From assembly GCA_047635055.1 (NCBI GenBank), contig JBLIIJ010000002.1, positions 30,996 through 94,995 of the forward strand: a stretch of 64,000 nucleotides of DNA. Direction: 5' to 3'. Shown in pieces: positions 25,331 to 35,024 of this stretch; the stretch's first letter is position 1, and every line of letters starts with the position of its first letter. The DNA comes from JAVJRN01 sp047635055. GTDB lineage: Bacteria > Bacteroidota > Bacteroidia > Cytophagales > Cyclobacteriaceae. A program made the position numbers and the translations under genes. The notes under the pieces are model-generated. The model was not told the origin of the DNA. It made no database searches and worked only from the letters and a program-made list of their open reading frames with translations.

Positions 25331-28300
25331 GTGATGTTATATACTTTTAATGGGCCATTGTTTTCAGCAGTCAAAATTAGCTTTTCCTGATTGTTAAAGA
25401 TGCCTATTTTTTTAATTGCTTTGCCTTGAATGAGATTAATGGCGGGATTGTCGTAGTTATTTCTTTTATCCAAAATTATAGCACCAAGGCTGAGTGCAAC
25501 CATTGGGCCTTGTTCTACTTCTGTATAATCCATACCTGCGCTAAAAATTAAGTCGTTAATATCATCAGAATTGATATCAATAAATTCAAAATCATTAATG
25601 GGACTCATTTGTGCGGAGATATCAAATGGAGTGAAGTCAAATTTATTCGAATTGGTAAGTCTGAAAAAACCAGACCTAAGCTCATAGACATAGTGTTTTT
25701 GAGATTTCCTTATTTTTTCTTCACCAAATAGCTCTACTATTTTAGCAAGTGAATATGACTTGTTAGTCAGGTAATTCTTTTTTAAACTGGGTAAAATACT
25801 CGTGATTGTTTCCTTTCTATGGAGTGGCCATTCTTCCCCTTCAAGATATTGAGTGATGATACTTTCGGGGGAGTCGTTGCTGTCAAAGTCCAATGTATAA
25901 CTGGTTAATGGTTCTGTTGGCGAAACATTATATGGCGTATTTAAACCGTAATTTCCTACAGCCAGGCTGATGCCTTGTTGATCTTCTAAAATATATAGAC
26001 TTTGCCATAGCCCATTTGTCTTGTCAAGCCCGAAACTTGAGGTTTCATTACTGAAATTTCCATCTCCTTTGTTAATCAAAATAGTCACCGGCATCCATTC
26101 ACCAACGATGATCAAATCCTGTAGACCATCTTTGTTGATATCTAAAAATCTTGCATCTCGAATATTGCCTAACTCCATCGAGTCATGCAAAATCAATGAT
26201 CCGTTATTATTTCGTAAGAAATAGGAGTAGGGTGAGTGAGGATACTTCCCAGGAACATGACTACTTCCTATGAATAGGTCTGTGAAATTGTCATTATTGA
26301 AATCAGCAACAGCGACCACACTGCCAGAAGTATTAGTAGGGATTTCACTAGAGAGTCTGAATTTTCCTTGTTCCTTTTTATAAACTCTATCGTTATAAAG
26401 TATATTCCTGCCATCGTATCTGGTGCCACCACTCACCACATACAATTCCTCCACACCATCGTTATCTAAGTCAACGAATTGAGCGTCTACGTCTTCATAA
26501 TTTTCACTGTTGATCAATGATTGCATTTCATTATTTTGAAATATTTCTGATGGTTGATCAAAAGCTCCTCCAATAAATACTGAGGTTTTCGCTTGATTTA
26601 TTGTCAAGGCCGGTCCTTCTTTGGAATTGGTATTTATTAATAGTGGTTGTCTTTTAAAATCGTCAAATTGATTTTCTTTATGAGAAAAGGTCAACTGTTG
26701 CAAGTCGATTCTCAGTGGGTTCAGTTGATTACTCTTTTCTTTCGGCTTATATTTTTTTTCGATATCGTGGATCAATGGGAGATTTTGGGAGATTAAATTT
26801 TCTTTTTCTATTTGAATTAAGCCATCTGACCAATAAACAATTATGCTATCCAACTTATCTGCCGCTTTTAAACCGAAATGCAAGGCGCTATTAGGGCTCG
26901 ATAAAAACCCTCTATTTGCAGTGACTAATTGAATGGAAGGAGATCCGTTTACGAATATTTTTACTTTTGCGCCAAGGCCTTTGGTATTACCTTTTGGACC
27001 CTTTAGTGTGATTTTAAGGCTTTTATTTTCTTGGTTTGTATTTTCATACACTGAAGTAGGCTTTCCTTGATTTGAAACTATCAAATCTTGATCTCCATCA
27101 TTGTCTAGATCAGTAAAAACGGCTCCTTGGCTAAATGTTTTTTCCTCTAATCCGAGGCTCATGGACTTGTTGTTGAATGTTAAATTTCCTGAATTTAGGT
27201 AAAGATGATTTGCGATGGGAGTGGAAGGTATCATTTTGAGCCAGGCTAACGCAGTTTTATTTGTCCATGCCTGAATACCTTTTTTTTGAGCTTTTTGTAA
27301 TGAATCTGTACGAAAATTTATAAAATCTATGTCCCCCATATCTCGCGTTATTCCATTGGAAATAAAGAGATCGACGTTTCCGTCAAGGTTTACATCGGCG
27401 AATAGAGGCGACCAACTCCAATCTGATTTTTCCATGCCTGCCAATTGTCCAACCTCTGAGAACAATCCGTTTTCGTTCCCAATAAACAGCGTATTTCTCA
27501 TCATTTGTTTGCCATAATCTTTCGCTACGAGTCTTTCATAACTGTTGATTTTCATATTGGTATCAAACACCTTTTGACGGACATTACTCTCCGCAAGCAT
27601 GTCTGTAACAACGAGATCCAATAATCCATCTTTATTTATATCACTCAAATCACAGCCCATGCTGTTATGACTCATGTGGCTGAAATAGTCCTTAGAAGCG
27701 TTGGTAAACGTTTTGTCACCATTATTGATATAAAGAATGTCGGGTTCAATAAAATCATTTGCCACATATATATCAGTAAAACCGTCATTGTTAAAATCGT
27801 TTGCTATTCCGCTTAAGCCAAATCCGGAGAAGTTGACACCTGCTTTTTCTGAAATATCTATAAATTTTCCCTCTACGTTTTCAAAGAGTATATTTCCTAT
27901 TTCATTATTGAAAATATGACTTGAACGATTTGATTTGACACTAGTCGCATTTTCAAAGCTAGGAGGGTGATTAATTACGTACACGTCTAAATCATTATCT
28001 TGATCGATATCCAGAAACAACGCGAGGGTGCTATATGATTGATCAACTAGACCTAATTCGACACCTTTTTCTGAAAATGTTAGATCCTTGTTATTGATGA
28101 ACACGAGATTTCTTCTTTGTTTTGGATCTTGAAAAACATCTCTACATAAATAGATGTCTAGCCAACCATCTCCATTGATGTCTACCATGGTGACACCCGT
28201 TTTATAACCAGTATTGGCACTCATTTTTGACTGTTGTGTGATATCGGTAAACTTAAAGTTTCCTTCATTTAAGAAAAGCTTATTTGATCCGACATTAGCT

Positions 28301-28557
28301 ACCATGTACACATCTGCTAATCCATCGTTATTAATATCGCCTGTAGCAAGACCTGCGCCGTTATAAATATAGAGCCATGAAAACAAATTAAAATTCTCAT
28401 CTTCTGCTAAAATATTAGTGAATTTCAACTGGGTTTTTTTGGGGTCGAGCTTTTTAAATAACGTCGATGTTACAGGGATTTTCTTGTCGGTATTCTGTGA
28501 GCAGGCGACAGAGAATAATAGGATTAAAGAAAAAAGGGATCTTTTTAGACTTGACAT
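25324..28557 (-). CDS. FG-GAP/VCBS repeat lipoprotein with ASPIC/UnbV domain
   Basis: A 1077-residue lipoprotein (lipobox SVAC, Cys19). It is built of many integrin-like FG-GAP/VCBS repeats with the calcium-loop pattern DxNxDGxxD, such as DINNDGLADVY, DINGDGWLDIY and DLDNDGDQDLI, arranged as beta-propellers. An ASPIC/UnbV domain lies at roughly 525-600 (GLGAKVKIFVNGSP ... DSIIVYWSDG). Such proteins are surface-exposed in Bacteroidota and are presumed to bind ligands or partners. It is the first gene of the operon with purine nucleoside phosphorylase (overlap seven bases), an association with no evident biochemical reason. Confidence 0.88.
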   Translation of the reverse strand: MSSLKRSLFSLILLFSVACSQNTDKKIPVTSTLFKKLDPKKTQLKFTNILAEDENFNLFSWLYIYNGAGLATGDINNDGLADVYMVANVGSNKLFLNEGNFKFTDITQQSKMSANTGYKTGVTMVDINGDGWLDIYLCRDVFQDPKQRRNLVFINNKDLTFSEKGVELGLVDQSYSTLALFLDIDQDNDLDVYVINHPPSFENATSVKSNRSSHIFNNEIGNILFENVEGKFIDISEKAGVNFSGFGLSGIANDFNNDGFTDIYVANDFIEPDILYINNGDKTFTNASKDYFSHMSHNSMGCDLSDINKDGLLDLVVTDMLAESNVRQKVFDTNMKINSYERLVAKDYGKQMMRNTLFIGNENGLFSEVGQLAGMEKSDWSWSPLFADVNLDGNVDLFISNGITRDMGDIDFINFRTDSLQKAQKKGIQAWTNKTALAWLKMIPSTPIANHLYLNSGNLTFNNKSMSLGLEEKTFSQGAVFTDLDNDGDQDLIVSNQGKPTSVYENTNQENKSLKITLKGPKGNTKGLGAKVKIFVNGSPSIQLVTANRGFLSSPNSALHFGLKAADKLDSIIVYWSDGLIQIEKENLISQNLPLIHDIEKKYKPKEKSNQLNPLRIDLQQLTFSHKENQFDDFKRQPLLINTNSKEGPALTINQAKTSVFIGGAFDQPSEIFQNNEMQSLINSENYEDVDAQFVDLDNDGVEELYVVSGGTRYDGRNILYNDRVYKKEQGKFRLSSEIPTNTSGSVVAVADFNNDNFTDLFIGSSHVPGKYPHSPYSYFLRNNNGSLILHDSMELGNIRDARFLDINKDGLQDLIIVGEWMPVTILINKGDGNFSNETSSFGLDKTNGLWQSLYILEDQQGISLAVGNYGLNTPYNVSPTEPLTSYTLDFDSNDSPESIITQYLEGEEWPLHRKETITSILPSLKKNYLTNKSYSLAKIVELFGEEKIRKSQKHYVYELRSGFFRLTNSNKFDFTPFDISAQMSPINDFEFIDINSDDINDLIFSAGMDYTEVEQGPMVALSLGAIILDKRNNYDNPAINLIQGKAIKKIGIFNNQEKLILTAENNGPLKVYNITW

Positions 28558-28951
28558 GAACGTGCAGTATTCGGTAACTTAAATTTTAATTTTTGGTACA
28601 TCTAAGATTAAAGTTGGGCTTAAATTGATCTTAAATTATGAATTAAACAATTAAACATCCTTTTCTGGTCTTATTTTTCTAGCTACTATTTTGCGGAAAT
28701 CTGTTCAAGCCGTGGCGGAAGCAGCGTCATTTGAACTTTATGAAAATCATGTTTTCATTAAAATAGGTGTCGATTGTTTGAATTTACAATACCTAATAAT
28801 CGAGACCAAGGAGGCAATCAGGTCCATAACAACTTCTTAATGTGGTCAGAAATAGGAATAACTAAGCTGTAGCGCTCATTCAAGAGGCATTAATAAAAAG
28901 AGGGTAATGCTATGTAGCATTACCCTCTTTACTTAATCAAGTTGTTGAAAC
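28558..28951. other. Intergenic stretch holding only a terminator
   Basis: About 390 bases between the FG-GAP gene and the transketolase gene, both minus strand. The only structure I can support is the long hairpin at 28897-28930. Short open frames here show no recognisable protein, and no exact TAnnTTTG box was found for the FG-GAP gene. Confidence 0.5.
28891..28930 (-). terminator. Terminator of the transketolase operon
   Basis: A 16-base perfect inverted repeat (28897-28912 with 28915-28930, core GAGGGTAATGC) lies 22 bases after the transketolase stop. On the minus strand it is followed by TTTTTATTA. The other side is less T-rich, so the minus-strand use is favoured. Confidence 0.85.
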
Positions 28952-29908
28952 CTATTTTCTAGAAACTGATTTTATAGCAGCGTTTACAATGTCCTGGGTG
29001 CTTAAGCCATATTTGTCAAGTAATTTCTCAGGCTCTCCACTTTCTCCGAAAGAATCATTTACAGCCACGATTTCTAATGGATATAGTTTATTTCTTACGA
29101 GTGTACTAGCAATACTTTCACCAAGCCCGCCAGCAATTTGATGTTCTTCGGCAGAAACACCACAACCGGTCTTCTCTAAAGAAGCGAGGATGGCTGCTTC
29201 ATCCAAAGGTTTAATGGTGTGGATATTGATTATTTCGGCATTGATGCCTTCCTTTTCTCTTAGTATTTCTTCTGCTTCGATTGCTTTCCAAACCATATGG
29301 CCTGTTGCGAAAATCGTAACATCTGGGCCATCAACAAGTTTTAAAGCTTTACCAATTTCAAATTTTTGATTTGGATCAGTAAATATTGGCCATTTCGGTC
29401 TTCCGAATCTAAGATAGACGGGTCCTTCATGATCAGCTATAGCGATAGTAGCAGCTTTAGTTTGATTGTAATCACAAGGGTTGATGACTGTCATATTAGG
29501 AAGCATTTTCATCATGCCAACGTCTTCAAGGATTTGATGAGTCGCACCATCTTCTCCCAAAGTTAAGCCCGCATGTGAGGCACATATTTTCACATTCTTT
29601 TCAGAATATGCTACGGATTGTCTTATTTGATCATAAACACGACCTGTCGAGAAATTTGCGAATGTTCCAGTGAATGGGATTTTACCGGCAGTAGCTAATC
29701 CTGCGGCAATACCAATCATATTTGCTTCTGCAATACCAATTTGCACAAATCTTTCCGGGTTTTCCTTAATAAAATCAGCCATTTTTAGAGAGCCGACCAA
29801 ATCAGCACATAATGCCATAACGTTAGGATTAGTACGTCCTAACTCCGTGAGGCCGTCACCGAATCCTGATCTTGTATCTTTTTTTTCTGTAAATGTATAT
29901 TTCGTCAT
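28952..29908 (-). CDS. Transketolase, C-terminal subunit
   Basis: A 318-residue protein with the pyrimidine-binding domain and C-terminal domain of transketolase. The thiamine-activating glutamate is in VQIGIAEANMIGIAAGLA; TGTFANFSTGRVYDQIRQ, SHAGLTLGEDGATHQ, and the C-terminal IHTIKPLDEAAILASLEKTG follow. With the next gene it forms a split transketolase of the pentose phosphate pathway. A DXS-like or archaeal-type split enzyme is the alternative, but the pair layout is typical of split transketolase. Two bases separate it from the N-terminal subunit gene. Confidence 0.92.
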   Translation of the reverse strand: MTKYTFTEKKDTRSGFGDGLTELGRTNPNVMALCADLVGSLKMADFIKENPERFVQIGIAEANMIGIAAGLATAGKIPFTGTFANFSTGRVYDQIRQSVAYSEKNVKICASHAGLTLGEDGATHQILEDVGMMKMLPNMTVINPCDYNQTKAATIAIADHEGPVYLRFGRPKWPIFTDPNQKFEIGKALKLVDGPDVTIFATGHMVWKAIEAEEILREKEGINAEIINIHTIKPLDEAAILASLEKTGCGVSAEEHQIAGGLGESIASTLVRNKLYPLEIVAVNDSFGESGEPEKLLDKYGLSTQDIVNAAIKSVSRK

Positions 29909-29910
29909 GA

Positions 29911-30759
29911 TTAATAGTCGCCTAAGGTTTCTTCTAATTGATTTAATGCAGTTGCCAATTGATCGTCATTCGGTGCTGCGCCGTGCCATTTGTGGGTGCC
30001 TTCCATAAAGTCGACTCCTTTACCCATGGAGGTTGTCATCAAGTTTAGAATTGGTTTACCTTTTCCTGACATTGATTTAGCTAAATCTAGTGCCGCATTA
30101 AGGCTATCAAGGTCATTGCCATCACATTTGATCACAGACCAGCCAAAAGCCTCATATTTAGCGCCAAGATCTCCTAAGGAATTAACTTCTTCCGTTGGGC
30201 CATCAATCTGCTGTCCGTTGTAGTCTATTGTAGCAATAAGGTTATCAACTTTATTACTAGCGGCAAACATTGCTGCTTCCCACACTTGACCTTCTTGCTG
30301 CTCTCCGTCTCCCATCAAGACATGGACAAGACTGCTATCACCATCAAGTTTCTTTGCTAAAGCTGTGCCTATAGCGACAGATAAACCTTGACCCAAAGAG
30401 CCTGAAGCAATTCTAATACCTGGCAAACCCTCTTCTGTAGCGGGATGACCTTGCAACCTACTTCCCAATTTACGGAACGTACTTAACTCATTGACTTCAA
30501 AAAAACCTGCTCTTGCAAGTGTACTGTACCAAACGGGGGAAATATGGCCATTGGATAGGAAGAATAAGTCTTCTCCTTTTCCTTCCATACTGAATGGGAG
30601 AGAATAGTTTAATTGATGAAAATATAAGGAGACGAAGTATTCCGCACATCCTAATGATCCCCCAGGGTGACCAGATTGTACGGCATGAACCATGCGTACA
30701 ATATCTCTTCTAACCTGAGTACACGTTTTTTCTAGTTTCTCTTTGTCGATACTACTCAT
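29911..30759 (-). CDS. Transketolase, N-terminal subunit
   Basis: A 282-residue thiamine-diphosphate-binding subunit. QSGHPGGSLGCAEYFVSLYF holds the pocket histidine; FFLSNGHISPVWYSTLARAG and GSLGQGLSVAIG follow; the ThDP/metal motif is GDGEQQEGQVWEAAMFAASNK with downstream DYNGQQ. Together with the downstream C-terminal subunit it reconstitutes one full transketolase, which would act with the fsa-type transaldolase at 4262. Confidence 0.93.
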   Translation of the reverse strand: MSSIDKEKLEKTCTQVRRDIVRMVHAVQSGHPGGSLGCAEYFVSLYFHQLNYSLPFSMEGKGEDLFFLSNGHISPVWYSTLARAGFFEVNELSTFRKLGSRLQGHPATEEGLPGIRIASGSLGQGLSVAIGTALAKKLDGDSSLVHVLMGDGEQQEGQVWEAAMFAASNKVDNLIATIDYNGQQIDGPTEEVNSLGDLGAKYEAFGWSVIKCDGNDLDSLNAALDLAKSMSGKGKPILNLMTTSMGKGVDFMEGTHKWHGAAPNDDQLATALNQLEETLGDY

Positions 30760-30864
30760 TTATAAAGTATTAAGTGGTTATAATCACGAATGCGATTAAT
30801 TAGGTCGGCTAAATTAATACACTGCGCTGTTTACATCACCCTAGTAATGAGATAATATATTGTA

Positions 30865-33111
30865 TCAATCCGCAATATTTTCTATTGTGTCTATGAACTT
30901 AACGAGTTCTCCGTTTTCATTGAGGCCCGCAATAATCAACTTATAACTACCTGCAAGGTTGCTGGTCTGATACTTAATTAAGTGATCATATTTGGAAGAA
31001 CAGGCAACATTGAGAAGCGTGGACTTGAAATCTGGATAGCCTTCAGGGATAGGATCGCTAGTTTTACCAGCATACCCAATGATTTTTATTTTCTTGTCTA
31101 TGAGTTTATTCATGACCGATTGTGGTGTGTTTTTCTTAAGGCTCAATGCAATAATTCCGCCTAGCGACCCGACATTTCCAAAAATATCAACTGTTATAGG
31201 CTCGTAGGATATTTTAATTTCATGAATATACAAAGGGGGGATGCTCCAAAAGGAAGAGAAATCTATGAGTTTATCATCGACAATCAAAGTAGGAGGCGCA
31301 TAGTAGCTTAACCCGGCTGACGGTATATCAATGCGAATTGTTTTTTTACCCTTGATCTTTTTTAAACTGGCCAAGGTGATAATATCTTCTACAACTTCTT
31401 CGACAGTATTTAATATTACAAAATCGTCCATTTTATAAAGCTTGTCGTACGGTATTCTGTCAAATAAAACTGTCGTTCTATTGGTATTATCGATGAGGTA
31501 CTGCGCGGCAATTCTCTTTAAGGTCATTTGTTCAATTAAAGAACTATCGCCTTTGTAAGGAAATATGGAAAAATCATCAAGGGATAAAGAGTCTTTGGTG
31601 AAAATTACTTCGTTTTCATAAACCATTCCTAAAGAATCAGATACCGTAAAAATCAATGTTTCCTTATCTTCAAAATCAGCAAGTGGCAAATAGAATTCAC
31701 CATTTTTATCAATCTTTACTTGATAGGAAATTTTATCCTTTGTTTGATAAAAGTTAGCATAGAATCCATTTAATGATTCGTTTGCGATGTGACCTCTAAT
31801 ATCAATACCTATTTCAGGTCTAATGCTTATTTCGTTGGTAGAAGCACCCGAGCTTAGCATGTTTTGCCATTTTCTTTTATGGTCTTCATTAAGAGAGACC
31901 AAAAGATCTTCTACTGGCATCATTTGGTATGCTGTCGTTAATAGATTGCTTATTTCGGATTGAGTATATAGAAGGGCTAGTTTGTTCTCTAGGTTTGTTC
32001 CCCCGTCTTTAATCAATGACACAGTAAGGTTTACCTCATCTTCTGCCTTAACAAGAATTTTATTTTTGGAACCGACCAATACGGAATCGTCTTTTTGAAT
32101 CGTTAATGACGATTTTGATTTCAAAAAGAATGTATTATTAGCCAAAACATTCAATGCTTTATCTACCAATACAAGTGAATGGAAGTTGCCATTTAAGCTC
32201 TTGGCGGGAATAACAAAGGTCGTAATGCTATTTTCCTTAAATGTTATATCAATGATTGATTGTAGCTGTTGTCCTGATTCTAGGATTAATGAAAACTGGT
32301 CTTCTATTTCAATTTTTGGTTTTAAAATAGAAATAATTAAGTTAGGGCCAACCTTGGCTGTTTTAATAGCAAAATTATCGGCACTTACGATACCTCTTGA
32401 TTTTAAGAGATCACCAGTTTTACTGAAGATGTTTAGTTCATATTTTTTGTTTGCCTCTGGTTGAAGATACAATGATCCAATTCCGTTTTTAAGAGAGATA
32501 CGCTTAATTTCTCCTTGTGAGGAACTCAAAGCTGCATATTCTGCTTGCGGCGATAAGTCATCAGGCGCTTGTACTAAAATGCGCTGATTAATGCCTGTAA
32601 TAACGCTACCTAACTCTGAGTGGTAATTAAGCGCCTTATTCATTTTGACGGGTAGCGCATAATTTGGCGAAAGTTGAAATTCGTCCCAGAGATTTTTCAC
32701 ATAAATAGGCTTAATATCTAATAAAGCCTGATCAAAATTTCCCATGTAGGACGTATGCGCTATGACGAAATAGCTGCCTGAAAGCAGGGAATGGGGGAGG
32801 TGGATTTTACCAGTGAATGAGCCATTGTTGTTCTTGAAAAAGCTTGTTAGCTGCGTAGTTTTATGCTCATTAAGAAGGCTGACTTTTACTATTTTACTAA
32901 TTTCATTGGTAGGACGAAATAGCAAATCAGTAATGAGACCAGCTATATAAAGGGAATCTCCTGTGAAGTGTACCTTATTTGGTAGTTGTAGGTAAGCTGA
33001 CTCTATTGGGTTTTGTTCCAAGAATTTCAAATACTTTTCAGTGATCAATTCTTGACTCAGGCCGTGCGACCATACACCTATCAGCAAAAAGACTAATCCA
33101 ATTTTATTCAT
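30865..33111 (-). CDS. Large secreted protein with macroglobulin-like N-terminus and plug-like C-terminal segment
   Basis: A 748-residue exported protein (signal peptide IGLVFLLIGVWSHGLSQ). About residues 40-150 resemble the MG2 macroglobulin-like domain (VHFTGDSLYIAGLITD, GSFTGKIHLPHSLLSGSYFVIAHTSYMGNF). Near residues 590-680 there is a segment that resembles a TonB plug (PTLIVDDKLIDFSSF ... LYIHEIKISYEPITVDIFGNVGSLGGIIALSL), but no beta-barrel follows. It abuts the upstream DUF4249 gene with no gap, so it is the last gene of a coupled TonB locus. A related protein is at 54745. The function is unknown; presentation of a ligand to the receptor is one possibility. Confidence 0.68.
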   Translation of the reverse strand: MNKIGLVFLLIGVWSHGLSQELITEKYLKFLEQNPIESAYLQLPNKVHFTGDSLYIAGLITDLLFRPTNEISKIVKVSLLNEHKTTQLTSFFKNNNGSFTGKIHLPHSLLSGSYFVIAHTSYMGNFDQALLDIKPIYVKNLWDEFQLSPNYALPVKMNKALNYHSELGSVITGINQRILVQAPDDLSPQAEYAALSSSQGEIKRISLKNGIGSLYLQPEANKKYELNIFSKTGDLLKSRGIVSADNFAIKTAKVGPNLIISILKPKIEIEDQFSLILESGQQLQSIIDITFKENSITTFVIPAKSLNGNFHSLVLVDKALNVLANNTFFLKSKSSLTIQKDDSVLVGSKNKILVKAEDEVNLTVSLIKDGGTNLENKLALLYTQSEISNLLTTAYQMMPVEDLLVSLNEDHKRKWQNMLSSGASTNEISIRPEIGIDIRGHIANESLNGFYANFYQTKDKISYQVKIDKNGEFYLPLADFEDKETLIFTVSDSLGMVYENEVIFTKDSLSLDDFSIFPYKGDSSLIEQMTLKRIAAQYLIDNTNRTTVLFDRIPYDKLYKMDDFVILNTVEEVVEDIITLASLKKIKGKKTIRIDIPSAGLSYYAPPTLIVDDKLIDFSSFWSIPPLYIHEIKISYEPITVDIFGNVGSLGGIIALSLKKNTPQSVMNKLIDKKIKIIGYAGKTSDPIPEGYPDFKSTLLNVACSSKYDHLIKYQTSNLAGSYKLIIAGLNENGELVKFIDTIENIAD

Positions 33112-33996
33112 CTAATTAAGTTTACGTGTATTTACTTTAACATCCCCAACGAGTACATAACCTAGGACTATTTCGGTTGAATCTGACGAGAATACATTTC
33201 CAAGTATCGTTTCTGGCTGACCATCAAAAAAAGTTCCAGATACGTCAATTTGGTTTTTAATGGCTGTCCAATAATTGAAGGCGTCCTGTGTCATGGCCTT
33301 TTGAATTACGACAAGATTGTAATCACTATTTGGGAGAGCAGACTTTACTTGAAAATCAATGAAAAAATTTGTTCTGTCGTCTAATTCGTCGCTTTTGATA
33401 ATATTGACATAGTTTGTCGGCCTTTCGAAGATTACCTCATTAGTTGATGGGTCTACATACCAGCCTAACCACTCCCATTTGAAATGTGAGGCAAGGATTT
33501 CATTGGTTTCCTTGGGTAATAATCTTGTGGAAATGTTATAGCCAGATTCGGATACAGTGTTCAGCGCGCTATTGACCCTAATTTTGGTTTCTTCTTCGAT
33601 TATTATGCTATACGATGCAGATGCCAGTGATTGCACTGGTTTTGATGCGTATTTTTTATCATTGATATCAATTTCAATCCAATAGGATATTTGAGGATCA
33701 GTAATGAAATTGACATCTTCTGGAGTATATATGCCAGAGTTTTGTACCTCTGTTAATCGGGCATATTCTCGTTCGTTCGACACAACATAAACTTGGGCGT
33801 TATTTATCGGCTTATTGATAGCGTTGGAATTGAAATTGCTAGAGAATGTCAATCTTACTTGGGTGAAACCAGCTTGATTAGATATGAATCCGTCAATCAC
33901 CACAAACTCACTTGACTTTAATTTCAAATCAAATGACTCTTCACATGCTGAAAAAAACAATAGGAGTAGTGATGATATGAATAGTTGGATTCTCAT
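33112..33996 (-). CDS. DUF4249 lipoprotein, second copy in locus 1
   Basis: A 294-residue lipoprotein (lipobox FSAC, Cys18). The mature part starts with the DUF4249 pattern SSEFVVIDGFISNQAGFTQVRLTFSSNFN, then PINNAQVYVVSN and a middle segment with DAFNYWTAIKNQI, ending TEIVLGYVLVGDVKV. DUF4249 lipoproteins are found beside TonB-dependent receptors in Bacteroidota and probably act at the outer membrane. It overlaps the previous DUF4249 gene by four bases. It lacks the Cys-x2-Cys tail seen in the copy at 53571. It is about 50 residues shorter than its neighbour. Confidence 0.82.
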   Translation of the reverse strand: MRIQLFISSLLLLFFSACEESFDLKLKSSEFVVIDGFISNQAGFTQVRLTFSSNFNSNAINKPINNAQVYVVSNEREYARLTEVQNSGIYTPEDVNFITDPQISYWIEIDINDKKYASKPVQSLASASYSIIIEEETKIRVNSALNTVSESGYNISTRLLPKETNEILASHFKWEWLGWYVDPSTNEVIFERPTNYVNIIKSDELDDRTNFFIDFQVKSALPNSDYNLVVIQKAMTQDAFNYWTAIKNQIDVSGTFFDGQPETILGNVFSSDSTEIVLGYVLVGDVKVNTRKLN

Positions 33997-35024
33997 GGCT
34001 TGCTAGCGAAATAGACCAATTCATAGTTGCGAGAGATCTCTGAGACGGCATAGAAATATCCTAATACGATTTCCTCATTGTTACTCACCAGGTTTCCATT
34101 GATAGTGTTAGGAAAGCCATCAAAAATACTCCCTGTATTTTGTTTTTGATTTAATATTTCTGACCAATAGTCATAAGCAGCTTTCGTGAGGCTTTCTTGT
34201 TTTAAAGAGACTAAATACTGGAATTCTTTTCTAGGTGAAGTGTCATTAATAAAGGTGAGAGAATCAATGATTGATTCTACTGTTTCGGGGGTTAGCTGTC
34301 CTGCATAATCTTCTGGTTCTAGGTTTTCAGGATCTATTCTAAAGCCAATTGGCTCTTGCCATGTGAGGCTTTGATTGGTGATAAAGGCAGTGTTAAAAGC
34401 CTCCGCTCCTGAGGTGTTGAAGTCTGTAGTACTAGTAAGGTTGAAATATCCTAATTGCCGCTTTCTAGCGTCTAGATAAGTATAAGGATGCTCATAATTT
34501 CCTTCCCACCTCCATTTTAAATATAGATCAGGCGCTACAGGACTTCCAAAAATGGCAAATATGTTGTGGCCAGATCTACTCTGAATACTATTAGCATCAG
34601 TAAGGATATCTACTTGTACGTACTCTGCTCTTATACCAAAATTCGCATTATTATTAATGGTTTCTATGTTTGACTGGATCTTATGATTATCTACTTCGAC
34701 ATGCAGTTGATATTGAATGGTCGGTTGAGCTATAAAATCAGCTTTAGGGAAGTAGACATTACTGTTTAATCGACTAATAAAATCAATTCTTTCGGCATCA
34801 TCAGTTATTATGTACACATCGGCATCAGTGATAGGGCGACCAGCGCTTGAAGAGGCATTGAAATTGTCAGACCGGGAAAGAATTACACGTGATTGTCCAA
34901 TTTGGTTGCTTATTTTCCCATCAACAACAACTAACTCACTAGTAGGAAGATTTTCAAAATCAAAAACAGATTCACAACTAATAAATGCAACGATGATTAA
35001 TAGGTAGCGGACAATATTTTTCAT
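33993..35024 (-). CDS. DUF4249 lipoprotein, first copy in locus 1
   Basis: A 343-residue lipoprotein (lipobox FISC, Cys17) with the DUF4249 start SELVVVDGKISNQIGQSRVILSRSDNF, RPITDADVYIITDD and the late segment AAYDYWSEILNQKQNTGSIFDGFPNTINGNLVSNNEEIVLGYF. It overlaps the receptor gene by one base (TAATG-type junction) and the next DUF4249 gene by four. The two copies share the frame QNxxGxxFDGxPxTIxGN near the end, so they come from a tandem duplication that has diverged. The C-terminus lacks cysteines. Confidence 0.83.
   Translation of the reverse strand: MKNIVRYLLIIVAFISCESVFDFENLPTSELVVVDGKISNQIGQSRVILSRSDNFNASSSAGRPITDADVYIITDDAERIDFISRLNSNVYFPKADFIAQPTIQYQLHVEVDNHKIQSNIETINNNANFGIRAEYVQVDILTDANSIQSRSGHNIFAIFGSPVAPDLYLKWRWEGNYEHPYTYLDARKRQLGYFNLTSTTDFNTSGAEAFNTAFITNQSLTWQEPIGFRIDPENLEPEDYAGQLTPETVESIIDSLTFINDTSPRKEFQYLVSLKQESLTKAAYDYWSEILNQKQNTGSIFDGFPNTINGNLVSNNEEIVLGYFYAVSEISRNYELVYFASKP

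Noticed and set aside
29670..30008. 112-residue plus-strand open frame over the transketolase genes
   Set aside because: Antisense shadow of two conserved coding regions; no family resemblance.
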